Positions 15,662-24,045 of a stretch of DNA of 44,338 nt are shown here, in pieces. The stretch lies in the NCBI GenBank assembly GCA_034005175.1, contig JAVEVF010000002.1, forward strand, positions 1 through 44,338. Direction: 5' to 3'. Source of the DNA: JAVEVF01 sp034005175 (GTDB taxonomy: Bacteria > Actinomycetota > Coriobacteriia > Anaerosomatales > SLCP01). Under the pieces are notes generated by a model that was not told the origin of the DNA, searched no databases, and was given only the letters and a program-made list of their open reading frames with translations. The position numbers and the translations under genes were made by a program. The number at the start of each line of letters is the position of its first letter. The stretch's first letter is position 1.

Positions 15662-17550
15662 GCGCTCGGTCTGCTCGGCACGCAACGGGGCAAAAGCACC
15701 AGCGAGGGTTGAGGGTCGCACAGATGCTCACCTTCATCGTGCTCGACGTCGTCATCGTCTGGGTTTCAACCCTCCTCGCATATTGGGCGCGCTTCGGTGG
15801 CTCGGTCACGCCGGAGTTCCTCGGCAATGTGAGTGGCGTGGCACTCGTAGCCGGTGTGGTATTCCCCGTCGTGTTCTACGCGCTGGGGTTATATCACCAC
15901 GTCTGGCGGTATGTAGGCGTCGATATGGTCATCAAGCTCGCGCTCGGCGTTGTCGTGGGGCTCGGCATCATGTCCGTCGGAGTGCTCCTTCTCACCGAAC
16001 CGCGCCAGCTCAGGCCCGTTCCTCTTGGCGCGCTGCTTATCATGAGCGCGTTCATCTTCATAGGTTCTGCCTCACTGCGATCGTTCGGCAGGCTGCTCGC
16101 GTACTTCCAGACGCAAAGTCGGTCGCCCTCGGCACGCAATATCCTCATCGTGGGTGCGGGTGATGCTGGCTCCTTGCTGCTTCGTGACGTCGAGAACCAG
16201 CCCGACCTTCTCATGCGCGTCGTGGGCTTCATCGATGACGATACGTCCATCGCGAACCGCATCATCCGCGGCGTACGTGTTCTCGGAACGGTGAGCGACA
16301 TCCCTACACTTGTTCGCAAACGCGATATCGACGAGGTGCTCGTAGCAGTGCCCTCGGCAAGCACCAGCCAGCGCCGCCGGATACTGGACGAGTGCACGCA
16401 GGCAGGTGTGAAGACGCGCATCATCGAATCGATGGCGCTTGAGAAGAGCAGTGTGGGCGTAGCCGATCTGCGAAAAGTCGATGTCGAAGACCTGTTGGGC
16501 CGAGAGCCTGTCCCCATCGATGTCGAGCAGGTCGGCAGTACTATTCGCAACAAGGTCATCGCTGTGACCGGTGCGGCAGGGTCCATCGGCAGCGAACTCT
16601 GCCGGCAGGTCATGACCCTCGGCCCGTCGCGGCTGCTGCTGCTGGACATCGATGAGAGCCGAACGTATGAGATGTTCCTTGAGCTGCGGCGTATCGACAG
16701 GGACGTGCCGCAGATGCACATCTGCGACGTGCGAGACGCTCGCAAGGTCGCCGAACTCATCGAGAGCGAGCGGCCTTCCATCGTGTTGCATGCGGCGGCC
16801 TACAAGCACGTCCCGCTGATGGAGCTTGAACCTGATGAGGCCATCAAAGCCAACGTCTGGGGCACGCAAAACGTCATAGAGGCGTGCGAGGTAGCCGGTG
16901 TCGAGCACTTCGTGCTCATCTCCACGGACAAGGCGGTCATGCCCTCTAGCGTCATGGGCGCCACCAAGGCCCTTGCTGAGATGCTCACCATCCACGCATC
17001 GCAGCGCGGACTCATCAAGGCCACCGCCGTGCGCTTCGGTAATGTGCTCGGCAGCCGGGGCAGCGTCATCCCCATCTTCGAAGAGCAGCTGCGCAAGGGC
17101 GGCCCGCTGTTGGTGACACACCCGGAGATCACGCGGTACTTCATGACCATCCCCGAGGCGGCGCGCCTCGTGCTGCAAGCCCAAGCCATCAGCGATGGAG
17201 GCGAGCTGTTCGTGCTTGAGATGGGCGAACCCGTGCGCATCGTCGATCTCGCCCGCAAGATGATCACTCTCTCAGGGACAGATGTGGGCATCGAGTTCAT
17301 CGGGTTGCGCCCTGCAGAGAAACTCCACGAGACACTCGTGCACTCCGGGCAAGACCTCTTGGCCACCGACCGCGAAAAGATCTTGCGCGTCAATGCGCTC
17401 ACACTCCTGCCCTCAGACCTCGATGAAAGGGTCGACACGCTCATCGAGGTCGCTCGGAGTGGTGACCGGGAAGGGTCGGTGCAGCTGCTCGAGCGCCTTC
17501 TGCCCGACTTCCATCATGGAGATGCTGCAGGCTCCGAGCAGCTCGTCTAG
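15658..17550 (+). CDS. PglF/FlaA1/WbpM-type UDP-GlcNAc 4,6-dehydratase, membrane-bound
   Basis: A 630-residue long-form nucleoside-diphosphate-sugar dehydratase. There are four N-terminal transmembrane segments (about 24-42, 58-78, 90-112, 122-140), a first Rossmann domain with ILIVGAGDAGS near 163, and a second with TGAAGSIGS at 304-312. The catalytic region STDKAVMPSSVMGATK carries Met (433) where most SDRs have Tyr, with Lys at 437; this S-M-K pattern is typical of PglF/FlaA1/WbpM. The reaction is UDP-GlcNAc to UDP-4-keto-6-deoxy-GlcNAc. The GTG start overlaps the aminotransferase stop (GTGA). Its own TAG stop shares a CTAG palindrome with the convergent SpoIID gene stop. Confidence 0.93.
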   Translation: MSARSARHATGQKHQRGLRVAQMLTFIVLDVVIVWVSTLLAYWARFGGSVTPEFLGNVSGVALVAGVVFPVVFYALGLYHHVWRYVGVDMVIKLALGVVVGLGIMSVGVLLLTEPRQLRPVPLGALLIMSAFIFIGSASLRSFGRLLAYFQTQSRSPSARNILIVGAGDAGSLLLRDVENQPDLLMRVVGFIDDDTSIANRIIRGVRVLGTVSDIPTLVRKRDIDEVLVAVPSASTSQRRRILDECTQAGVKTRIIESMALEKSSVGVADLRKVDVEDLLGREPVPIDVEQVGSTIRNKVIAVTGAAGSIGSELCRQVMTLGPSRLLLLDIDESRTYEMFLELRRIDRDVPQMHICDVRDARKVAELIESERPSIVLHAAAYKHVPLMELEPDEAIKANVWGTQNVIEACEVAGVEHFVLISTDKAVMPSSVMGATKALAEMLTIHASQRGLIKATAVRFGNVLGSRGSVIPIFEEQLRKGGPLLVTHPEITRYFMTIPEAARLVLQAQAISDGGELFVLEMGEPVRIVDLARKMITLSGTDVGIEFIGLRPAEKLHETLVHSGQDLLATDREKILRVNALTLLPSDLDERVDTLIEVARSGDREGSVQLLERLLPDFHHGDAAGSEQLV

Positions 17551-20500
17551 CGGCGGCGCGCCGTGTCGAACCCGTCAATCACCACAGTCGTCCCCGAGCT
17601 TGCGACGTCCTTGATGCCCAGCACGCGCAGTTCGACGGTGTGCTTGCCCGAGCTCAAGCCATCTATGATGAGCAGCGGCTGTTGATGCAGCAACCCAGGC
17701 CCGTACTGCGAGACCGTCTTGTACTTGCGGCCATCAACGTACACATCGAACTTCCCGTACGCAGGGCCCTTGACGCCGATGATGGCCACCGCTTCGCCCG
17801 TGAACTGCGCTGTCATACGCGATCCTGCGGTCTTCGTGTAGGCGTAGCCGCGGCCAGAGAACATCGAGTTGGTTGAGAGCACCCATGCACCGGTGCGGAC
17901 CACAGGTGCAGAGTTCTCCTCTAGAACCCCTATCGCATCAGGCAGTGAAGGCGTAGCGGCCCGCAAGGCGTCCACAACGATGATGGTGTTCGCGCTGGCG
18001 GCTTCCTTGGTCCCGAGCGCACGGATAGTCACCGTGTGCAGCCGGTTCTCGAGGTTGTCCGCCCGCCAGATCGTCTGGCCGAGCGCGGTGGAGGGCGCGT
18101 ACTGGCTCACGATTCCCTGCTTGACCCCGTCGAGATAGACTTCGGCCTGACCGTACGAGGGTGTCTTCGGCCCCAGCCATTCGACTGACGTTCCTCTGAA
18201 GGACATGCGCAAGGTCGGACCTGGTGTTGAGGCGTACGCGTATCCGCCACCAGAATACGCAGCCGACGTGCCAAAGACCCAGCGCCCTGCCGACCTCACT
18301 TCCGGTGCATTCTCCTCATATGTGGTCACCGTGGACTGCCCCGGCGGACGCTCGGTAGAAAAAGCGTCGACCACAATCGTATTCCCTGAGCTCGCAGCTT
18401 CGCGGGCACCTTGCACACCGATGACCAGCGTGTGCCTCCCTGAAGACAGACCTGTTACAGACCACACGGTCTTCTGGACCGCTGTCGCTGCACTGTACTG
18501 ACTGACGGTGGTCTGCTTCTTGCCATCGATGTACACATCCGCCAATCCATAAGAAGAGGCTTTGGGTCCCACCCAGTAGATGGAGCTGCCGGTGAACTCG
18601 ACGATCGCGTAGCTGCCGAGATCGCGTGCGTACCGGTATCCGCCACCCGAATGAGCAGAACCACTGGCTGCATACCAGTTGCCCACGTACCGGACCGAAG
18701 GATCGGACTCCTCAGCCCAGCCGGAGAACGGGATGCCCGACCCCGAGAGATCCGGCCGCGTAGAATCACTCACATCAAACGCATCGATGACGATGATGTT
18801 GCCGCTGCTAGCAGCCTCGCACGTTCCAGCCACTCGGATGACCACAGTGTGCTCGCCCGCTGGTAGCCCGCTCACCGACCACACGGTCTGCTGCAGCTGT
18901 GTCGCAGCGGAGTACTGACTCACCGTCGGCTGCTTCTTTCCATCAAGCCAGATCTCCGCCTGTCCGTACGATGCTGACTTCGGCCCCACCCATGCAAACG
19001 AGGTACCTTGGAAGGTAGCCATCACCGTCGCACCCGCAACCGACGAATAGCGATAGCCACCGCCTGAATGTGAGGCGCCAGTCGCACTCACCCAGTTGCC
19101 CGAGTAGCCGAGTCTGCCCTCGCTCTCCTCGAACCGAGCGGCGTTTCCAAGATCGGGAAGCGTGAGCGGCGGCATGGCCATGCTTATCCGGAACGCGTCA
19201 GCCACGACGATGGTCCCTGTGCTGGCGGCGTCCTTGGTGCCTGTGACACGTATGACCATCGTGTGCTCGCCATCGGCAAGCCCGCTCGCCTGCCAGATGG
19301 TCTGTTGGTAGGACGCGGTTGGGGCATACTGGCTTATGACACCGCGGCTCACGCCATCGATGAACACCTCGGCGCGTCCGTACGACGGAGCTTTCGGCCC
19401 GATCCACGCCACCGTGGTGCCTTTGAACTTGAATGTGATCGTCGCCCCGGCGGCCTTCGAGTACACATAGCTGCCTCCCGAGTGCACCGAGCCCGTGCCG
19501 GTCGTCCAGGCACCAACGTAGTTGATGCGCGCGTCGTTCTGCTCGAACGTCGCCGAGGTAGCGTCTTCGGGGACGGTGAGAACGCTGTCGCCGTTGATGG
19601 TGAACATCGTCGAGCGCAGTCCGAGCTTGCTGCGAAATGCATCGCCGCCAAGCGTCGTCTTCGCGCCGTTAGCGAGTGTGAGCGCCACGCTCCTCACATG
19701 GCCGCTGGGCGCGGTGTTGGCAACCGCCGAGACCACAGCTGATGACAGTCCCAGCTTGCTTGCCAACGTCGTACCGCTGTAGGTGGTTGGCGAGCCCCAT
19801 GAGGTAGCCCACGGCGCACCGGAGGTGGGCGATACGCCCGCCTCGTAGGGGTCTGGGACCCCTCTGAGGTAGGGTTGCGAGCTTCCTCCCCATACATCTT
19901 CGACGTTTGCGGTATGCCCGCCGGAAGATGCGAAGAAGAACGCCCGCACGATCGTGGAGCCGTACTTGGCCACCTGACGCCAGGTGGAATCGACGGCCGA
20001 GTTGCTGCGCGCTGCCTCATGCATGGTGGGCTTGGCCCGGTCTGCCCCGATAGAATGGCCATGGTAGACCTGGCTGTAGACCGTGCAGTACAGCTCGCTT
20101 CGCGTCTCGGTGTACGCATACGAGCGCGCCGCGACAGCCTGAGCTTTCAGCGCCTCCAAGTGCCATGAAGAAGGCATCTCTCGTGGCACTACCCCATAGA
20201 GGTACGACTCCGCGTCTATCTCATTGACGAGCCTCACCCTGCCAGCTTCGGGCTGTATCCGGAAGACGCCCCTGTAACGCACATAGGCGCGATCGAACGG
20301 CCCCGACGCCCCCACGATCTGCAACAATGATGAGTCGCGCACCGATGCTGACGCACCACGAATATCAAATGCGTCAAGCACGATCGCCGTACCACTGCTC
20401 GCACCGTCCTTGGTGCCTGTGGGTTGGATCTTCAGCGTATGCTCGCCTTCAGGCAGGCCGCTTATGGACCAGATCGCCTGCTGGTAGGCGACGGTCGGAG

Positions 20501-21227
20501 CGTACTGACTCACGACACCGCGGCTTGTGCCATCGATGAACACCTCGGCCCGCCCGTACGATGGCGCCTTCGGCCCGATCCACGCGATAGAGGTGCCGCG
20601 GAACTTGACCGTGCTCGAGGAACTCGCAGCACTTGCATAGGAATACCCGCCGCCCGAGTGCACTGTCGCGCTTCCGGAAACCCACTTCCCTGAGTAGGCG
20701 ATGAGCGGGTTTGTCTCTTCAGTGTATTCGACGGCGGGTCCGCTCTGCGCGACACGGGTCTGCCCGCTGAACGTCCGCCACAGGGCACCTGTCGCGGCGT
20801 CACGCACTTCGACCGATGAACCCGAAGCGGTGAAGCTATACGAAGTGTCTGCTGGTGTGGTGACGCCGTTTACGACAAGCCGTCTGCCAGCGACTCCTGG
20901 CCGTACAACCCAAGAAGCGCGGTTCCCGCGCGCTGCATCCAGGTTCACTGTGACCGTCTTCGGCGATGCGGCAGCAAGCTTGGTGCCCTGGAAGTAGTGC
21001 TGGATTATCTGGCCGTAGCTGTATCCAGCGGTCTCGGCGAACCCTCGCGCTCCCCATTGGCTGAGCCCGATCCCGTGGCCCCACCCCTTGCCTGTGATGC
21101 TGAACGTAGAGGCGGCCTCAGCGGGTGCCACGCCAGAAGACAAGGCCGCACAAACCAGGATGAACACCAGGGACATCCTGGTGATGCGACCGAATACGAC
21201 CCGCCTGAGGGGGGTTGTGAGATGCAT
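17547..21227 (-). CDS. SpoIID/LytB-domain protein with six repeated modules
   Basis: A 1226-residue exported protein. The signal peptide is residues 1-38 (SLVFILVCAALSSGVAPAEA). Next comes GKGWGHGIGLSQWGARG near 47-63, then module 1 (about 168-289), the SpoIID/LytB core (about 306-545), then modules 2-6 (about 560-1225). The core holds VVPREMPSSW, with E350 where SpoIID has its catalytic Glu, EALKAQAVAARSYAY, and ASSGGHT with VWGG. SpoIID-family enzymes are lytic transglycosylases acting on peptidoglycan glycans. I chose ATG 21227 because GAAAGG lies 7 nt upstream; a TTG at 21263 would add 12 residues. It stands alone between two plus-strand operons and is convergent with the dehydratase gene. 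Cleavage of wall glycan is inferred, not shown. Confidence 0.87.
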   Translation of the reverse strand: MHLTTPLRRVVFGRITRMSLVFILVCAALSSGVAPAEAASTFSITGKGWGHGIGLSQWGARGFAETAGYSYGQIIQHYFQGTKLAAASPKTVTVNLDAARGNRASWVVRPGVAGRRLVVNGVTTPADTSYSFTASGSSVEVRDAATGALWRTFSGQTRVAQSGPAVEYTEETNPLIAYSGKWVSGSATVHSGGGYSYASAASSSSTVKFRGTSIAWIGPKAPSYGRAEVFIDGTSRGVVSQYAPTVAYQQAIWSISGLPEGEHTLKIQPTGTKDGASSGTAIVLDAFDIRGASASVRDSSLLQIVGASGPFDRAYVRYRGVFRIQPEAGRVRLVNEIDAESYLYGVVPREMPSSWHLEALKAQAVAARSYAYTETRSELYCTVYSQVYHGHSIGADRAKPTMHEAARSNSAVDSTWRQVAKYGSTIVRAFFFASSGGHTANVEDVWGGSSQPYLRGVPDPYEAGVSPTSGAPWATSWGSPTTYSGTTLASKLGLSSAVVSAVANTAPSGHVRSVALTLANGAKTTLGGDAFRSKLGLRSTMFTINGDSVLTVPEDATSATFEQNDARINYVGAWTTGTGSVHSGGSYVYSKAAGATITFKFKGTTVAWIGPKAPSYGRAEVFIDGVSRGVISQYAPTASYQQTIWQASGLADGEHTMVIRVTGTKDAASTGTIVVADAFRISMAMPPLTLPDLGNAARFEESEGRLGYSGNWVSATGASHSGGGYRYSSVAGATVMATFQGTSFAWVGPKSASYGQAEIWLDGKKQPTVSQYSAATQLQQTVWSVSGLPAGEHTVVIRVAGTCEAASSGNIIVIDAFDVSDSTRPDLSGSGIPFSGWAEESDPSVRYVGNWYAASGSAHSGGGYRYARDLGSYAIVEFTGSSIYWVGPKASSYGLADVYIDGKKQTTVSQYSAATAVQKTVWSVTGLSSGRHTLVIGVQGAREAASSGNTIVVDAFSTERPPGQSTVTTYEENAPEVRSAGRWVFGTSAAYSGGGYAYASTPGPTLRMSFRGTSVEWLGPKTPSYGQAEVYLDGVKQGIVSQYAPSTALGQTIWRADNLENRLHTVTIRALGTKEAASANTIIVVDALRAATPSLPDAIGVLEENSAPVVRTGAWVLSTNSMFSGRGYAYTKTAGSRMTAQFTGEAVAIIGVKGPAYGKFDVYVDGRKYKTVSQYGPGLLHQQPLLIIDGLSSGKHTVELRVLGIKDVASSGTTVVIDGFDTARRR
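17553..19553 (-). repeat. Five tandem copies of the 125-residue module (SpoIID protein)
   Basis: Coding repeats 2-6 of the SpoIID protein; copy 1 lies apart at about 20361-20726. Each starts with E-E/EQ followed by a W about 10 residues on, then SGGGY-x-Y, F-x-GTS-x-x-W-x-GPK, SYG-x-A-x-V-x-x-DG, VSQY, W-x-x-x-GL, G-x-HT-x-x-I and VVDAF. Sixty to seventy per cent of such positions look shared between copies; I have not computed identities. The predicted fold is a beta-sandwich, probably galactose-binding-like. Confidence 0.8.
20361..20726 (-). repeat. Module copy inserted between GHG motif and SpoIID core
   Basis: Residues about 168-289 of the SpoIID protein are a complete module (EETNPLIAYSG at the start, IVLDAFDI at the end). 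It interrupts the region between the N-terminal GWGHGIG motif and the SpoIID core. The other five copies are all C-terminal. Confidence 0.78.
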
Positions 21228-21461
21228 GTTCCGGCCTTTCAGATCCTGCGACATGTGCTGCAACCGAGCTGCGTCTATTCGGCGATGACCGGCTATCTAC
21301 TTCCACGATTCTACCATACGCGATGGGTGGTCTTGGTTGAGGCGCTCGTGGCCAGGTAACAGTGGCGCTACACTGTGCAGCGGGTGCTCATGCCCTCCGA
21401 TACCATGTGAGATGCTGTTCTTGGCCGGAGTCGACCTGTCTGATCTATCGATGGAGGGGAT
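21228..21461. promoter_or_regulatory. Divergent intergenic region between SpoIID and TagF-like genes
   Basis: This 234-bp gap must carry both promoters, since the flanking genes diverge. On the minus strand a TAGAAT -10-like box lies at 21308-21313, with no convincing -35. On the plus strand TACACT (21369-21374) fits a TAnnnT -10. No long inverted repeat was found. GGAGGGG precedes the TagF-like GTG start. Confidence 0.25.
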
Positions 21462-22667
21462 GTGCCCCCACGTTTGCGCACCAAGCTCGCCACGTGGTCA
21501 ATCGTGTTGCTGTCCCCTGTGGTCATGGTGCTTGATCGGCTCATTCCAAAACAACCCGACCTGTGGGTCTTCGGTGTCGGCCGCCCAACCCAATGGCATG
21601 GCAATCCGCAAGCCGTCTACGAGGCGGTCAGACATCGGCCGGATGTCCGCGCGGTTGTGGTCGCCGGACGCGTGTATCCGGCCGCGCTTGACCCCGATCA
21701 TGACATGATCGTCTCGGGATGGCGGTCTTTGTGGCGTCTCCTTAGGGCGGGCGTCATCATCGTCCATCACGGCAAGGCCGACATCCCATTCGCTGGCATC
21801 ACTTGCAACCGACGCCTGGTAGTGAACCTCTGGCATGGCATCCCTCTCAAGGGCGTCCTCTACACAGGCTGGAACGACATCAAGGGACAGCGCGCACGCA
21901 CGCTCAATGCCGAGGTCCGGTTCAACTCGGCATTCATCGCAAGCTCTGCTGTCGACCGTCTTGCGATGGCGGCCAGCACGCGAATGCCGCTGCGTGACGT
22001 CTGGGTCACCGGTTTGCCGCGCAACGACTGGTTGCTTGCACCTGAAGACATGCTCCCCCCAGATGTCCGCCGCTCTCTGGACAGGCTGCGCACCGAGCTC
22101 GGTGGGCGGCGTCTGGTGCTGTACGCTCCCACATTCCGCGATTCTGGCAGCGGCATCTACTCATTCACCGACGACGAACGCACCGCGCTTTCCCGTTTGC
22201 TGGCATCGCACGACGCGGTATTGGGGGTGCGCACGCACCTGAACGAGAACGCTGTAGCGCAGCTCGCATCGGAGCCGTGGGCCCTCGATCTCAAGCCCTC
22301 GCGCTATCCCGAAACGCAAGCCGTTCTGCGCTCGACCGACGTGCTCATCTCTGACTACTCCTCGATCTGGATCGATTACCTCTTGCTGGATCGCCCCATC
22401 ATCGGCCTCACGCATGACCTAGAAACGTACCGGGCCGGCCGAAACCTCCTCTATGACATCGAGGACGTCTATGGGGGGCCTTTGGTGGGAGATGGTCACG
22501 GACTTGTCCTCGAGCTCGAGCAAGCGCTCGCAAGGCGGCCCAGCGCAGAATCCGCACGCCGACGCGCGCATGCACGTGGCCTGTTCTTCACACACCTTGA
22601 TGCCGGCTCCACCGCACGCACGGTGGAGCGGATCTTACAGGAGACAGAGGGTGCCCGTGCAAGCTGA
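21462..22667 (+). CDS. CDP-glycerol glycerophosphotransferase-family protein (TagF/TagB-like)
   Basis: A 401-residue protein of the PF04464 family. An N-terminal amphipathic/hydrophobic stretch (WSIVLLSPVVMVLDRLI) fits monotopic membrane binding. Family motifs are NLWHGIPLKGV, APTFRDSG and ISDYSSIWIDYLLLDRPII. Such enzymes transfer glycerol phosphate or ribitol phosphate from a CDP-alcohol to a lipid-linked glycan, as in teichoic-acid synthesis. The start is GTG with GGAGGGG 3 nt upstream; no ATG suits the conserved N-terminus. The last 17 nt overlap the flippase gene. Together with the LicC-like nucleotidyltransferase at 25231 it suggests a phosphoalcohol substituent or backbone. The alcohol is unknown. 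Confidence 0.88.
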   Translation: MPPRLRTKLATWSIVLLSPVVMVLDRLIPKQPDLWVFGVGRPTQWHGNPQAVYEAVRHRPDVRAVVVAGRVYPAALDPDHDMIVSGWRSLWRLLRAGVIIVHHGKADIPFAGITCNRRLVVNLWHGIPLKGVLYTGWNDIKGQRARTLNAEVRFNSAFIASSAVDRLAMAASTRMPLRDVWVTGLPRNDWLLAPEDMLPPDVRRSLDRLRTELGGRRLVLYAPTFRDSGSGIYSFTDDERTALSRLLASHDAVLGVRTHLNENAVAQLASEPWALDLKPSRYPETQAVLRSTDVLISDYSSIWIDYLLLDRPIIGLTHDLETYRAGRNLLYDIEDVYGGPLVGDGHGLVLELEQALARRPSAESARRRAHARGLFFTHLDAGSTARTVERILQETEGARAS

Positions 22668-24045
22668 AGACGCACGCAAAGGGCTGGGCCTGCGCAAGGT
22701 GGGTCGTGATGCGGGCCAGACCATGGCTGTCGAGATCTGGAGCATCAGCCTCGGGCTTGCGCTTTCCATTCTTCTAGCTCGCACGCTTGGCCCTGAAGGC
22801 AATGGGCTGTACGCGCTTGCTTTGCTCCTGCCGACCACGATGGCCCAGATGCTCAACCTCGGCGTCGCCCCCGCCAACATCTACTACGTAGGCCGAGGAG
22901 AGATATCGCTCTCGCGCGCAATGAAGACGACGACGTGGTTCGGCATCATCCTCGGACTAGTCGGTCTCGTGATGGCTCCGCTGATCGTCCATTACCGCGG
23001 CGCACAGTGGTTCCCAGGCGTCCCCTCGTCGTTGATGCTGCTGGCTTTCGCCGCATACCCCATCGGTTTGTTCCAGGCGTACTACATCACGCTGCTCACG
23101 GCCGTGAAGGACTTCCGGCGCTTCAACCGCACCCTGGCGGTCATGCCAACAGTCACGATCGTACTCGCCGCGCTTTTCATCTTCCCCTTGGGCATGGGGG
23201 TTGCCGGAGCAGTGCTCGCCTACCTGCTCGGCCAGGGCGCTGGCACCATCATGTCCCGCATCTCACTGAACGTGCACCTCAAGGCTGCCGAGGACAGCGA
23301 TGACGGGGAGGGCTGGTGGGAATACGGCCAGCGCTGCATTCGATATGGGTGGAAAGCTCATCTCAGCAACATACTTGCGTACGTGAACTATCGGGCCGAC
23401 GTGTTTCTCGTCAACTTCTTTCTCAATCCAGCGCTCGTCGGCATCTACTTCGTCGCTGTTCAGGTTGCCGAGCGGCTGTGGCTGCCTTCCAAGGTGCTGA
23501 GCACCGTTCTTCTGCCACGCATGGCGGAGATGCACGCGACATCTGACACCCGCGAGATCACCCCGCTCATGAGCCGGCTCGTCTTATGGGGAACGGTGAT
23601 CATCTGTCTACTCGTTGCCGCCGTAGCGACACCGGTCATCAGGTTGTTGTTCGGTGAAGCATACCTCGCCTCGATACCGCCCTTGCTCTGGCTGCTTCCC
23701 GGCATCGCCCTGGCGAGCAGCTCGCGCATCGTGGCAAACGACTTCGCGGCGCGAGGGCGACCCGAATGGAACTCATGGTTGTCTGCTGCCGTCCTCGGCG
23801 TGAACATCATCACCAACATCGTGTTGATCCCACGTTGGGGCCTGAACGGCGCTGCCATCGCCACCACGATCTCATACGTCTTCAACATGGTCGTCAAGAC
23901 GATCATCTACTCGCGCGTCACCAAGTCACCCTGGTACGACCAGGTCGTTCCGCGCGCAGAGGACTTCCGTCTGCTCGCCACCGGCGTTGCCCTCGCTAAA
24001 GACATGGTGCTGAGGAGGCTTCGCCGTGATTCGCAAGACCGATGA
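22651..24045 (+). CDS. Wzx-like polysaccharide flippase (MOP superfamily)
   Basis: A 464-residue membrane protein with about 12-14 hydrophobic segments, the layout of oligosaccharide flippases of the MATE/MOP superfamily. The N-terminus reads VGRDAGQTMAVEIWSISLG, with LARTLGPEGNGLYALALLLP, the hallmark of Wzx-type proteins. It would flip the undecaprenyl-linked repeat unit outward. I chose the GTG at 22651 because AGGAG lies 7 nt upstream; an open frame from 22453 would add 66 residues without similarity. It sits between a TagF-like gene and a GT4 gene with overlaps at both ends, so the three are co-transcribed. Confidence 0.9.
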   Translation: MPVQAEDARKGLGLRKVGRDAGQTMAVEIWSISLGLALSILLARTLGPEGNGLYALALLLPTTMAQMLNLGVAPANIYYVGRGEISLSRAMKTTTWFGIILGLVGLVMAPLIVHYRGAQWFPGVPSSLMLLAFAAYPIGLFQAYYITLLTAVKDFRRFNRTLAVMPTVTIVLAALFIFPLGMGVAGAVLAYLLGQGAGTIMSRISLNVHLKAAEDSDDGEGWWEYGQRCIRYGWKAHLSNILAYVNYRADVFLVNFFLNPALVGIYFVAVQVAERLWLPSKVLSTVLLPRMAEMHATSDTREITPLMSRLVLWGTVIICLLVAAVATPVIRLLFGEAYLASIPPLLWLLPGIALASSSRIVANDFAARGRPEWNSWLSAAVLGVNIITNIVLIPRWGLNGAAIATTISYVFNMVVKTIIYSRVTKSPWYDQVVPRAEDFRLLATGVALAKDMVLRRLRRDSQDR

